64,000 nt of DNA, from contig JAIOSF010000031.1 in the NCBI GenBank assembly GCA_021107755.1, positions 17,589 to 81,588 on the forward strand, given 5' to 3'. Below the pieces are notes generated by a model. It searched no databases, was not told where the DNA came from, and saw only the letters and a program-made list of their open reading frames with translations. Source of the DNA: Arcobacteraceae bacterium. Its GTDB lineage: Bacteria; Campylobacterota; Campylobacteria; Campylobacterales; Arcobacteraceae. The stretch's first letter is position 1; every line of letters begins with the position of its first letter. A program made the position numbers and the translations under genes. Of this stretch, positions 37,640 through 46,813 are shown piece by piece.

Positions 37640-38983
37640 ATGGCATATTATAAATCATATGGTGCAGCTGGTGAAGTGACTGGTTCTTGTCACTTTTTAC
37701 ATATTGGAAAAATTAGAATACTTATTGATTGTGGTATGTTTCAAGGGGCTGAGAGTGAAATGAATTTTGAGCCATTTGGTTTTGAACCAAGTGATATTGA
37801 TTATCTTATTGTTACACATGCACACCTAGATCATATAGGAAGAATTCCACTATTAGTGAAAAAAGGATTTGATCAAAAAATAATCTCTACACGAGCAACA
37901 TATAGTATCGCTCAACTAATGCTTAGAAATTCTGCTGGTATTTTAGAAACAAAACCAAAACCACTTTATACCCTTAATGATGTTGACCCAGCTCTTGATT
38001 TATTTGGAACTTTTTTAGAATGTGGACAAACAATGACACTTGATGAAAATATTAAAATCTCTTTTAAAAATGCTGGCCATATTTTAGGTTCGGTAAGTGT
38101 TAAGTTAGAATTTTTTGATGAAGGGATTGAAAAAAGCATTGTTTTTTCTGGAGATATAGGGCAAAGTGAAAGAATTATAACCTCTCCTATTGAATTTTGG
38201 GATAAAGCAAACTATGTATTTGTTGAATCAACCTATGGATTATCAATACATGAAAAACTAGAAATTTCAATCGATAGTTTTAAAGAACAGATACTACAAA
38301 CTATTGGTCACGGTGGAACGGTAGTTATCCCATCATTTGCACTAGAAAGAACTCAAGAGATATTATTTTTACTCAAACAGATGAGTGAAGAAAATCTTTT
38401 AACTAATATCCCTGTATATCTTGACTCTCCACTTGCAATCAATGTTACCAATACATTTATGGACTACCCTGAACTTTTTAGTGATGATGTTAAAAAAATT
38501 ATACAGAATGGGGAAAATCCTTTTGATTTTAAAGAGCTTATTAAAACTTATAGCAAAGCTGAATCTATGCAAATAAACACAAAGCATGGTCCAAAAATTA
38601 TCATTGCAGGAAGTGGGATGTGTGAAGGTGGACGGGTAAACTACCATCTTGTACGATACTTAGAAGATAAAGCAAATCTAGCTTTATTTGTTGGATATCA
38701 AGTGGAAAGTACACTTGGAAGAAAAATATCAACAGGAAATAGAGATGTATCAATCTTAGGTACACCTGTTAATATCAATGCAAAAGTTGGTTATGTGTCT
38801 GGTTTCTCAGCTCATGCAGACCAAAAAGAGCTTTTAGAATGGATTGATGTGATAGAAGATATCTATTGTGTGTATCTTATTCATGGAGATGTCCCACAAT
38901 TAGAAACTCTAAAAGGGAAAATTAAAAAAGAGCTACAAGAGAAAGTTCATATTGTAAAAATTGGTGAACAGATTCACCTATAA
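37640..38983 (+). CDS. MBL-fold beta-CASP hydrolase (RNA-processing type)
   Basis: Metallo-beta-lactamase with a beta-CASP insert, resembling CPSF73-like and YSH1-like nucleases of bacteria. The metal-binding motif THAHLDHIG lies near residues 59-67, with further ligands in the NAGHILGS and FSGDIG segments. The Zn-dependent RNA-metabolism domain GFSAHADQKELLEW and a final HGD occur near the C-terminus. The length of 447 is typical. Family members are exo- or endoribonucleases; the substrate is unknown here. It is monocistronic, ending in a shared hairpin. Confidence 0.9.
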   Translation: MAYYKSYGAAGEVTGSCHFLHIGKIRILIDCGMFQGAESEMNFEPFGFEPSDIDYLIVTHAHLDHIGRIPLLVKKGFDQKIISTRATYSIAQLMLRNSAGILETKPKPLYTLNDVDPALDLFGTFLECGQTMTLDENIKISFKNAGHILGSVSVKLEFFDEGIEKSIVFSGDIGQSERIITSPIEFWDKANYVFVESTYGLSIHEKLEISIDSFKEQILQTIGHGGTVVIPSFALERTQEILFLLKQMSEENLLTNIPVYLDSPLAINVTNTFMDYPELFSDDVKKIIQNGENPFDFKELIKTYSKAESMQINTKHGPKIIIAGSGMCEGGRVNYHLVRYLEDKANLALFVGYQVESTLGRKISTGNRDVSILGTPVNINAKVGYVSGFSAHADQKELLEWIDVIEDIYCVYLIHGDVPQLETLKGKIKKELQEKVHIVKIGEQIHL

Positions 38984-38987
38984 CTTA

Positions 38988-39007
38988 AAGAGTAGAAAAC
39001 TACTCTT
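38988..39007. terminator. Bidirectional terminator
   Basis: AAGAGTAG (38,988-38,995), a 4-nt AAAA loop and CTACTCTT (39,000-39,007) form a perfect 8-bp stem. It has T on the plus-strand side and A on the other, between the convergent beta-CASP and ThiF-like genes. It overlaps the stop of the latter. Confidence 0.75.
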
Positions 39008-39686
39008 TTGGTAAACCAAATTTCTGTACTGTATATTCACCCTCTTCATCAAAAAAACAATAATATAAAAAATCTTTTTTAATAGCTAATCCAGCTAAAT
39101 ATCGTAAAGCAATATTTGCTTGTAAAGAGGCTATATGCATCACAATTGGAGCTGCTATTCCTGCTGGCTTGTGGTCTGAGACTTTAAATACACTATTAAA
39201 AGAGGATTTATCAAAAAAACACACCTGCCCTTGAAAAGCTTCTACACTTCCATATAACCAAGGGATATTTTTATCTTTTGAAAATTTATCGATTTTACTT
39301 CTAACAGGTAAATTATCTGTAGCATCAATAACTAAATCATAATCTTCATTTGTAATACTAAAAGTATCGAAATCGTAATCAAAACTATTTACCTCTACAT
39401 ATGGGGACCTTTTTCTAATAAGTTTTGCTAAAGCATCACTTTTACTTTTCCCTTCATCATCAGTTTTAAAAGCTATCTGTCTGTGAATATTATGAACACT
39501 CACTTCATCAAAATCAACCAAATCAATCTGCCCTATTCCTGAACTACCAAGTGCAATTCCTAAACTAGATCCTAATCCACCACAACCAATAATGGCTATT
39601 TTTTTATTCATTAAACTTTTTTGAGTATCCTCTCCCCAAAGCTGTATCTGTCTGTTAAAGTATTCATTAAAGTTTTCCATATCCAA
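39000..39686 (-). CDS. ThiF/MoeB/HesA-family adenylyltransferase
   Basis: E1-like enzyme that adenylates the C-terminal glycine of a ubiquitin-like sulfur carrier (ThiS or MoaD). The nucleotide-binding GCGGLGS lies at residues 34-40. DLVDFDEVSVHNIHRQ and DLVIDATDNLPVRS complete the family signature. The CxxC zinc pairs of some members are absent, as is usual for short forms. At 228 residues it fits ThiF or MoeB. No thiS, moaD or thiamine gene is adjacent, so the pathway is open. Confidence 0.88.
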   Translation of the reverse strand: MDMENFNEYFNRQIQLWGEDTQKSLMNKKIAIIGCGGLGSSLGIALGSSGIGQIDLVDFDEVSVHNIHRQIAFKTDDEGKSKSDALAKLIRKRSPYVEVNSFDYDFDTFSITNEDYDLVIDATDNLPVRSKIDKFSKDKNIPWLYGSVEAFQGQVCFFDKSSFNSVFKVSDHKPAGIAAPIVMHIASLQANIALRYLAGLAIKKDFLYYCFFDEEGEYTVQKFGLPKE

Positions 39687-39757
39687 CCTACTTATTTATT
39701 TTTTTATATTCTAGCAACTTTTAACTTTTTTTGACTTAATTATGATAAAATAATATT

Positions 39758-42283
39758 ATGACAGATTTAAATATTAAAATAGAAGAACTTATAGAAAACA
39801 AAGCAGAAGATTTTCAAATAGCAAAAATAATTAAGTGTGAAATAAAAGAATATCTAAGCTCTCTTGATGATATATATGAACAATCAAGTGGAAAAGATTT
39901 TTTTGTAAAACATACAAAAATGATAGATGGATTTATAAAAGTAATATATAAATATCTTTTACGAAAACATTTTGGAATATATCTTCCTATGTCAAACCAT
40001 ATACCTATGAGTATAATAGCTTTAGGAAGCTTTGGAAGAGAACAATTATGTGTTTATAGTGATATTGATATTATGATTTTATATAATGATATCAAAGGAT
40101 ACAATATAAAACCAATTATGGAAGAGTTTATGACATTATCATGGGATAGTGGACTTAAACTTGGTAGTCGCGTACATGAGATAAGTGAGATTGAAGAGGC
40201 TGTAAAAACAGATGTTACTATTAAAACATCTATTCTGGAATCACGACTGATATATGGTTCAAAACATCTATGGTATAAGTTTCAAAGTAAATTAAATAAT
40301 ATTAGAAATTTTGAACAAAAAGAGTTTGTATTAGAGAAATTGCAAGAACATAAAGAGAGACTAGAAAAATATCCACTAGTGATGCAACCAAACATAAAAG
40401 ATGGCTATGGAGGGATGAGAGAATCTAATATGCTGTTTTGGATGGCAAATATCACTTATGGAGTTTCGAGTACAAAGGATTTAACCGGTATTTTATTTAG
40501 TGAAGATGAATATAAAAAATATAGAATCGCTTTAGAATATATTTTTCGAACAAGAAATGCCCTACATCTTTGTGCAAAAAAGAAACTAGATACCATAACT
40601 TTTGATATTTTACCAGATATCAGTACAAAACTTGGTTTTGTAAATAGTGAAAGACTTACAAAAGATAGACAATGTATGTCTAAAATTTTTGAGTCTTTAC
40701 ACACTATTCATCATTTCACATCAGTGATGATTAAAAAGATTGCTAGACAACATCTTTATAATAGTAACAATCTTCCAAATATCTATCAACATAGAATTAA
40801 AAAAGATAGATACTTATGTAATAATACACTTTATGCAACTTATAATACAAAAGCAAAAATACTCAATCAGTTTTTAAAAGAGCTTATCTCTTTACCAAAC
40901 TATATTGAAAGATTTGATGTATCATACATTCACTTTGCATCAAAAACCCTCCATCAAAATAAAACTAATATAACAACTAAAAAACTTGTCCATACCCTAC
41001 TTCAAAGAGAAAACCTCTATCCAATTATTGACCTACTCTATAAAGCAGGCTTATTGGTAGTTATTATCCCTACTTTTAAAAAAATTATAAATCAACCACA
41101 ATTTGATGGTTATCATAAACATCCTGTTGATATCCATAGTATCCATACCCTTTATCATATACAAAATATCAAAGACCCTTTTGTTTTAAAAATGTATGAA
41201 AAACAAAACTATACGCAAAAGTACCTTCTAAAACTAGCAGCTCTTTTTCATGATTGTGGAAAAGGGAGAGGGAAAGACCATCATATAGTGGGCCAAAATT
41301 TATTTAGAAAGTTTGCAAAATCTTTAAATATTGATGATGAGAATATCACTATCGTATCTACACTTATTCGATATCATAATATGATGACTAAAGTAGCCAC
41401 AACAGAAGATATATACTCACAAAATACTATTTTAGCATTTACTGGAATTATTCAAACAAAAGAGGTATTAGAACTGTTATTTATTATGACCTATGCAGAT
41501 ATTAACTCTGTAGATTCTAAACTTTATAAAAGCTCTACAGCATCGCTCTTAAAAGAACTATACTTACAAACAATTCCAGCTTATGATAATAAAGAGTTAC
41601 TCAAAGTAAGTAGTAGAAGAGCAGCAAAAGAAAATACAATCAAAAAAAGTAAAGTTTTTGAAGCGCTTCCAAATAGTATGAAAAAGAAAGTTTTAAATAT
41701 AGAATCAAACCAACTCTTCTTGAAGTATAAAGCAGAAGATATTATTAAGATTGCTACAAGAGCAAAAGATATAGACAGCTTTGATTTTAAACTATTTACA
41801 AAAGAAAACTTAAAAATACGAATTACAAGGGTAGTTCCATTAAATCTTGGGTATTTACTAGGTAAACTACAATTTTTAAATATTAACTCAATGGGTATTT
41901 ATAAACTATATGATGAGAAAAAGTTTTTTGAAATAGTATTTGACGAGCACTTAGATGAAATTGATATACCTTTTATTGAAGATATTATTAAAAATTCATT
42001 TGATATGTCAAAAACTATCCATCTCAAAAAACCAACTATAGCAAAAGATGAAATATTTATCAATTGTGATCATACAGATGAATTAGCACAGTTTACAATA
42101 CATACAAAAGATCAAAAAGGTTTATTTAGCTATATAGCTCGTGCCTTTGATGAGTTAGGGATAGAGATACATAGCGCAAAGATTCAATCAAATAAGGGAA
42201 AAGTAAATGATATGTTGCTAATCTCAAAAAATGGTAATTTTTGTGATAATAAAGAGAAAATTGTAGAGATACTAACCCAATAA
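39758..42283 (+). CDS. glnD: GlnD-like [protein-PII] uridylyltransferase
   Basis: Bifunctional nitrogen sensor that modifies and demodifies PII proteins according to glutamine level. A nucleotidyltransferase domain (GSFGREQLCVYSDIDIMI near residue 87), a GlnD-UR-type helical region (YPLVMQPNIKDGYGGMRE), an HD hydrolase (LAALFHDCGKGRGKDHH near 500) and a C-terminal ACT domain (FTIHTKDQKGLFSYIARAF near 785) are present in order. The length of 841 is typical of GlnD. Only one ACT domain is clearly recognisable, where two are usual. It is followed after 16 nt by a Kef-type antiporter gene. Confidence 0.92.
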   Translation: MTDLNIKIEELIENKAEDFQIAKIIKCEIKEYLSSLDDIYEQSSGKDFFVKHTKMIDGFIKVIYKYLLRKHFGIYLPMSNHIPMSIIALGSFGREQLCVYSDIDIMILYNDIKGYNIKPIMEEFMTLSWDSGLKLGSRVHEISEIEEAVKTDVTIKTSILESRLIYGSKHLWYKFQSKLNNIRNFEQKEFVLEKLQEHKERLEKYPLVMQPNIKDGYGGMRESNMLFWMANITYGVSSTKDLTGILFSEDEYKKYRIALEYIFRTRNALHLCAKKKLDTITFDILPDISTKLGFVNSERLTKDRQCMSKIFESLHTIHHFTSVMIKKIARQHLYNSNNLPNIYQHRIKKDRYLCNNTLYATYNTKAKILNQFLKELISLPNYIERFDVSYIHFASKTLHQNKTNITTKKLVHTLLQRENLYPIIDLLYKAGLLVVIIPTFKKIINQPQFDGYHKHPVDIHSIHTLYHIQNIKDPFVLKMYEKQNYTQKYLLKLAALFHDCGKGRGKDHHIVGQNLFRKFAKSLNIDDENITIVSTLIRYHNMMTKVATTEDIYSQNTILAFTGIIQTKEVLELLFIMTYADINSVDSKLYKSSTASLLKELYLQTIPAYDNKELLKVSSRRAAKENTIKKSKVFEALPNSMKKKVLNIESNQLFLKYKAEDIIKIATRAKDIDSFDFKLFTKENLKIRITRVVPLNLGYLLGKLQFLNINSMGIYKLYDEKKFFEIVFDEHLDEIDIPFIEDIIKNSFDMSKTIHLKKPTIAKDEIFINCDHTDELAQFTIHTKDQKGLFSYIARAFDELGIEIHSAKIQSNKGKVNDMLLISKNGNFCDNKEKIVEILTQ

Positions 42284-42299
42284 AAAACTAGGAATAGAT

Positions 42300-43499
42300 A
42301 TGGAAATACATAATTTTTTTATAACACTTTTTCTTATACTTATAGTAGCCAGATTTTTAGGGGAGTTATTTGCAAAATATGGTATTCCATCTGTTTTAGG
42401 TGAACTTTTTGCTGGTATTTTATTGGGTGCATCTGTATTTGACCTTATTCAACCTAATAACATTTTAAAAATATTAGCCGAAATCGGTATTATTCTTCTT
42501 CTTTTTGAAGTTGGTTTAGAAACTGATTTTAAAAGATTAAAAAATGCAGGGGTAAAATCTTTTGTAGTTGCTATTTTAGGGGTTGTTTTACCTTTTATTG
42601 CTGGACTTGGATTGGCTTATTATCTATTTGAGTTAGATTTTACAATATCACTTTTTATTGCAGGAACACTTACTGCTACTAGTATTGGTATCACATTAAG
42701 AGTTTTAAAAGATATCCAAATGGAAAATACTAATATTGCACAAATTGTTATTGGTGCTGCTGTTATTGATGATATTATTGGTATTATTTTACTTGTTTTT
42801 ATTTATGATTATTCAATTTCACATGAAGCTAGTTTTGACCATACTCTCTCTGTTACTGCTATGATTGTTATATTTTTGGTTCTTGCACCTATTTTAGCAA
42901 AAGCATTATCGTTTATTATTCATAAATACCACAAAAAACATCTAGTTCCTGGATATTTTCCAACAATTATAATATCCCTTATTTTACTTTTCTCATATCT
43001 TTCACATTTAGTTGGTGCTCCTGCAATATTAGGTTCTTTTGCGGCTGGTGTTGCACTCTCAAGAAGGTTTTTTCTCCCGTTTGGTGCTATGCTTGGAACA
43101 AATGAAGCTTTGTTACAAGAGGTAAAAAGGGATATGACACCTATTATTCAGATGTTCACCCCTATATTTTTTGTTATGGTTGGACTTTCTGTAGATTTAT
43201 CTGTTATTGATTTTACCTCGGCAACTTTTTGGATTATGAGCCTCTCTTTTATTCTTTTGGCATTTATTAGTAAATTTATAGCTGCATTTTTTATCTATCA
43301 AAAATGTCTTATGAACAATGCAATTATTGGTATGTCAATGATACCTCGTGGTGAAGTTGGATTAATTTTTGCAGAGATGGGACGAGTTAATGGTGCTTTA
43401 CCAAATGATATTTATGCTATGCTTATATTTGTAATAGTTATTACAACTGTTGTTCCACCGTTTTTATTAAAAAAATATTTTAAAGGTGAGTGTGTATAA
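42300..43499 (+). CDS. Cation:proton antiporter, Kef/CPA2 type
   Basis: Inner-membrane monovalent cation/H+ exchanger of the CPA2 group. About 11-12 hydrophobic segments occur through 399 residues. The transport core includes GVPSVLGEL-like GIPSVLGELFAGILLG near 27 and the paired acidic region GAAVIDDIIGII near 155. A late MIPRGEVGLIFAE motif also fits. The C-terminal TrkA-N regulatory domain of KefB/C is absent, so it is the short form. It is separated by one base from the next gene. Confidence 0.92.
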   Translation: MEIHNFFITLFLILIVARFLGELFAKYGIPSVLGELFAGILLGASVFDLIQPNNILKILAEIGIILLLFEVGLETDFKRLKNAGVKSFVVAILGVVLPFIAGLGLAYYLFELDFTISLFIAGTLTATSIGITLRVLKDIQMENTNIAQIVIGAAVIDDIIGIILLVFIYDYSISHEASFDHTLSVTAMIVIFLVLAPILAKALSFIIHKYHKKHLVPGYFPTIIISLILLFSYLSHLVGAPAILGSFAAGVALSRRFFLPFGAMLGTNEALLQEVKRDMTPIIQMFTPIFFVMVGLSVDLSVIDFTSATFWIMSLSFILLAFISKFIAAFFIYQKCLMNNAIIGMSMIPRGEVGLIFAEMGRVNGALPNDIYAMLIFVIVITTVVPPFLLKKYFKGECV

Positions 43500-43928
43500 A
43501 TGGAAAAATGTAAATATATCCCTAAATTAGAAAATATTATTGAGAGAATTTTTCACTCTTTAGATACTATTCATCCCACTAATATTGAAGTAAAATATAT
43601 TGGTGAGGAACATTTTGATACGGATGAGTTAGACCAATATTGTTTTCAGTTTGAAAAAATGAACTCGCAAGATTTACGATTTGAACTACTTATACCAACA
43701 GATAATCCCATACCTCATAATATTGATTTAATAACTTTTGCAAATCAAGTTATATACAAATATAATATTGAAAATATTGCAAACTATATCTCTGTTTTTG
43801 ATGAAAATACCACTGAACATACTTGTCACTTTGAAAAGAAACATATCTTTAGAGTAATGTGTACTTCAGATGACAATGACTCAAATATAGTGTATGTAAA
43901 TATTGACCCTGAAAACTTTTTTGAATAA
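43500..43928 (+). CDS. Uncharacterised protein downstream of Kef antiporter
   Basis: A 142-residue acidic, soluble protein with no signal peptide or membrane helix, beginning immediately after the antiporter stop. It contains three Cys (MEKCKYIPK, the second in DQYCFQFEK, and EHTCHFEK) and a final acidic segment. It is not recognised. Its placement suggests a partner or regulator of the antiporter, but no nucleotide- or NAD-binding motif is seen. Confidence 0.7.
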   Translation: MEKCKYIPKLENIIERIFHSLDTIHPTNIEVKYIGEEHFDTDELDQYCFQFEKMNSQDLRFELLIPTDNPIPHNIDLITFANQVIYKYNIENIANYISVFDENTTEHTCHFEKKHIFRVMCTSDDNDSNIVYVNIDPENFFE

Positions 43929-43998
43929 ATTTAATTTATCTCTTCCAAGGTTGGATGATATTATTGTTCTGTAGCTTGTGGTTTCATCTTTTACCTTT

Positions 43999-44427
43999 CA
44001 TTGTTTTTTTGGTCTAAAACCTATTAGATTATTGTTTGTCTTTTGTGTATCTTGTAAGATTTGATGTAAGAGTTCAAAAGCTTCATCTATTCAATGCTCG
44101 CATGATAGTAAGAGTTACTTCTGTGGCAACTTGACTTTTTAAAACAGTTGCTAACATATATACGCCTTGTTCTGTAAAAACTTTAGGTAAATATTTTCTA
44201 GCATTTATACTTTCTTTAAAGGTCGCATTTTGCGACCTTAAGATTTCTACCTCTTCTTTAGTCATTTCAAAAAATAAATCGCAAGGGAATCTCTCAGGAT
44301 TTCTTCATACTGCTTCATTTATCCTTTTTGTTTCTACATTATAAAAATTCGCTAAGTCACTATCTAGCATAACACTTAGTTTCCGAACTTTATATATCTT
44401 TGTTTCTATGGTATTTACAAGTTCCAT
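43999..44427 (-). pseudogene. ORF6N-domain DNA-binding protein, disrupted
   Basis: Conceptual reading from ATG 44,427 gives KIYKVRKLSVMLDSDLANFY, VETKRINEAV, then an in-frame TGA (44,305-44,307). It continues RNPERFPCDLFF...KYLPKVFTEQGVYMLATVL...IMRALN, the classic ORF6N (KilA-N-related) domain found in phage and mobile-element proteins. A frameshift near 44,085-44,090 is then needed to reach a clearly coding tail (DEAFELLHQILQDTQ...GFRPKKQ) ending at 43,999. One nonsense codon plus one frameshift means it is probably dead. The TGA is one transition from CGA (Arg), the residue common at that position. Confidence 0.75.
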
Positions 44428-44517
44428 ATCTGATACTTCTTGTTTATCTCAAAGTATCTTAGCATCTTTTTTGATTTGAGGTTGAAAATATGACAATATG
44501 CAATAAGGAAGAAAAAT

Positions 44518-44814
44518 TTAATTTACCTTATCTAACCAATAGAGAGGTTTTCTACTATTGTGCATCACAGCGACGATAAAAATATTTTTAGAAGTTGTTT
44601 TGTAGACTATTGAGAAAGGAAATCTATTTAAAATATATCTTTTAAAACCATACTGAAATGTTGCCCAAGTATCAGGAAAGTTAGAAATTGCAGTATAACC
44701 ATCTTCTAACTCATTTAAAAATTGATTTCCAAGTCCTTTAAGTTGCTCTTCGTACCAAAGAAAAGAACCTTTAATTTCAATGGCTACATCAGGATGAAAA
44801 GATAATTGTCTCAT
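44518..44814 (-). CDS. Type II toxin, RelE/ParE family
   Basis: A 98-residue basic protein of the ParE/RelE fold. The N-terminal helix (AIEIKGSFLWYEEQLKGLGNQF) and the C-terminal strands (FKRYILNRFPFSIVYK, IFIVAVMHNSRKPLYW) are typical of ParE-like members; the latter act on gyrase, and related RelE proteins cut mRNA. It starts 1 nt after the antitoxin stop, the usual antitoxin-first order. The target is not predictable from the sequence. Confidence 0.9.
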   Translation of the reverse strand: MRQLSFHPDVAIEIKGSFLWYEEQLKGLGNQFLNELEDGYTAISNFPDTWATFQYGFKRYILNRFPFSIVYKTTSKNIFIVAVMHNSRKPLYWLDKVN

Positions 44815-44815
44815 A

Positions 44816-45037
44816 CTAAGATAGTACTTGTTGTTTGATATGTTCCCAACTTACTGTTTGAACTTTACCAGATTCAATCTCTCCATATCTTTGTTTTGCG
44901 AGATTTGCCCATTGTTGGTCTGAATCATTATCGTGAATTTCATCCATAGATGCTATCAAAAATTTCATCAAGTTGTTTTTTTCACTTGTCGATAATGTTT
45001 GTACATCTTCTAAAACTTTGTTCATAATCTTAGTCAC
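44816..45037 (-). CDS. Antitoxin, addiction-module component family
   Basis: A 73-residue acidic protein of the small addiction-module antitoxin type that pairs with ParE/RelE toxins. An N-terminal helix (VLEDVQTLSTSEKNNLMKFLIASM) precedes a toxin-wrapping tail containing QQWANLAKQRYGEIESGK, the family hallmark. The GTG at 45,037 has AAGGA 6 nt upstream; the internal ATG 12 nt later is an alternative. It is directly upstream of the toxin gene. Confidence 0.88.
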   Translation of the reverse strand: MTKIMNKVLEDVQTLSTSEKNNLMKFLIASMDEIHDNDSDQQWANLAKQRYGEIESGKVQTVSWEHIKQQVLS

Positions 45038-45201
45038 AACAAATCCTTAAAGTCAAAATATTTTATATTATGACATAGTTCTGCCTATAAAAAAATAAAC
45101 GAATTTTTACCTTTCATTGTGGGGTATTTTTCTTTCCTAACTTACAGTATTCATTTTAGCTCGTGAAATGATGGAACGAGTAATGAATTTTGATATTTTA
45201 T

Positions 45202-46026
45202 TTATAAATATTGCCATAATATTACATCAAATGCTTCTTTTTTATATATTTTAATTTCTTCTTCCCAATTATCTAATAATTGTTCATCAATATCTTTAAA
45301 GAAACAATATTTTTCTAACAACAACTTTTTATTACTATGTTTAGCATGCGTATAATAAAATATTAATACAAGTTCCTCGTCCGATATTTGAGAATGAAGA
45401 GTTTCCAAATAAAAACTCTTATCTTTTTCATCTAAAAATTCCGACCTATCAATTAAATTTAAAATAGAATAAACATTTTCAATAAACTTTAAATTTTTTC
45501 TTCCTAGTTTTGATTTAATATTATTCTTTACATTTTCAGGGTTAATATTTCTATCTTTATCAGCTAGATTTTTATTTTCTTCTTTTGATAAATTTTCGTC
45601 AGAAGTATAAAAGTCTGTAGAACCACCTAATTTAAAGTTATTTAAAAAATTAGATATAGCTTCCCCTCCATACATCGAATGCTTTTCTTTATCTTCTGCT
45701 ATATGAATTTCTCTAAAATTTGCTATTGAATCATTATGAATTTTAATCAGATTAAAAAATGTAGTTTCAAAATTTTGTTTATGTACTTCTTTTTTTGAAT
45801 CTCTCATATCTTGTTGCTGTAAATAAATTGTAATGACAAGGGCGATAAATGCAAGTCCTGAAAATAAAGAGTTTAAAACTCCAAAACTATCTCCAAATTG
45901 TCCAGCTTTTTCAATACTGTATTGTGAAATCGGAAATGTCATATAAATTATCAAAGCAATATATAAAATTATACAACCTAAGATTAATCCAAACCACCAC
46001 TTATGGCTTTTAAAAACTTCTAACAC
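45202..46026 (-). CDS. putAbiC-like membrane protein (putative phage abortive infection)
   Basis: Two N-terminal membrane helices (about residues 8-30 and 50-75) flank the conserved GQFGDSFGVLNSLFSGLAF motif. A segment QQQDMRDSKKEVHKQNFETTFFNLIKIHND follows, then a soluble helical C-terminus. This is the layout of the putative phage abortive infection family (AbiC-like). The GTG at 46,026 is preferred because GGAGG lies 9 nt upstream; an in-frame TTG 18 nt earlier has no RBS. It lies next to a TA pair and a phage-type remnant, consistent with defence, but activity is not shown by sequence. Confidence 0.78.
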   Translation of the reverse strand: MLEVFKSHKWWFGLILGCIILYIALIIYMTFPISQYSIEKAGQFGDSFGVLNSLFSGLAFIALVITIYLQQQDMRDSKKEVHKQNFETTFFNLIKIHNDSIANFREIHIAEDKEKHSMYGGEAISNFLNNFKLGGSTDFYTSDENLSKEENKNLADKDRNINPENVKNNIKSKLGRKNLKFIENVYSILNLIDRSEFLDEKDKSFYLETLHSQISDEELVLIFYYTHAKHSNKKLLLEKYCFFKDIDEQLLDNWEEEIKIYKKEAFDVILWQYL

Positions 46027-46054
46027 CTTAAAGACCCTCCACAATTTTAATTTA

Positions 46055-46813
46055 TTATTTTTTAACTTGATGACCCATACTAAAATCTATCAAATCTTCA
46101 CTATAAACTATCTCATCTGGCAATAAATTCAAACACTCTTGTAATACCATCGTTGTACAATAAGCATCACTATAAGCCCTATGATGATTTTCATCTTCAA
46201 TACTTAAGTGCTCTTTTAAATATTTTAAACCATATCGTTCTGTTTGTATTAATTTTTCTGAAAGATCAATAGTACAAAGCTTTCGATTATAGAGTTCTCC
46301 TAAGTCATATCTTTTCATGCTATCACTTATAAATTTATAATCAAAGGTAATTGCATGAGCTACAAAAACATCATCTTCTAAAAATATCTTAAACTCTTCA
46401 AGTACTGTCTTTATACTTGGTGCATCATGGGTCATTTCAGGAGTAATTCCCGTTAATTCCTGTACCTTTCTTGGTATTTCTCGTGTGTTTACTAGTGATT
46501 CATATTTTTCTATTATCTGATTATTTTTATATTTTATAGCACCTATTTCAATTATTTGACCATTTTTTGCATTTCCAGCTGTTGTTTCTATATCAACTAT
46601 ACAAAATGTTTGATCTTCAATTTTAGTAGTTACAGTTTTTAAACTTACCTGTTCATTTGAAAAACTTAAAGGTAATCCATTAAGTAATAGTAGCTCTTTT
46701 TCTAAATCAACACTTTGAAATACAGTGTCATTTTTTTTTAAAATACTATTAAATTCTTCAATACTAAGAGGAGATTTTTTAAGTTTTTTTATAAGTTTAG
46801 GAAGATAATTCAT
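46055..46813 (-). CDS. DEDDh 3'-5' exonuclease, DnaQ-like
   Basis: RNase T/DnaQ fold nuclease. Exo I VDIETTAGN (near residue 74), Exo II VFVAHAITFDYKFI and Exo III with His in ENHHRAYSDAYCT give the full DEDDh set. The first 65 residues are a helical extension without recognised fold. It resembles the stand-alone epsilon-like exonucleases found in Campylobacterota rather than the main proofreading subunit. The 3'-end of trpF overlaps its start by 17 bp, so they are co-transcribed. Confidence 0.88.
   Translation of the reverse strand: MNYLPKLIKKLKKSPLSIEEFNSILKKNDTVFQSVDLEKELLLLNGLPLSFSNEQVSLKTVTTKIEDQTFCIVDIETTAGNAKNGQIIEIGAIKYKNNQIIEKYESLVNTREIPRKVQELTGITPEMTHDAPSIKTVLEEFKIFLEDDVFVAHAITFDYKFISDSMKRYDLGELYNRKLCTIDLSEKLIQTERYGLKYLKEHLSIEDENHHRAYSDAYCTTMVLQECLNLLPDEIVYSEDLIDFSMGHQVKK

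Larger units (their letters stand above)
43989..45120. repeat. 16-bp direct repeat flanking the ORF6N remnant and TA pair
   Basis: TTTTACCTTTCATTGT occurs at 43,989-44,004 and 45,105-45,120. It brackets about 1.1 kb holding the broken ORF6N gene and the toxin-antitoxin pair. The left copy coincides with the very end of the ORF6N remnant. It could be a recombination scar or the tail of a second, lost ORF6N-like gene. Confidence 0.5.

Noticed and set aside
44083-44265. A 60-residue minus-strand frame as an intact small gene
   Set aside because: It is the middle of a longer ORF6N domain that continues on both sides after a TGA and a frameshift.
44305-44307. TGA read as an amino acid (genetic code change or recoding) in the ORF6N gene
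   Set aside because: Other genes in the window use TGA as a stop, a frameshift is also present, and a single CGA-to-TGA change explains it.
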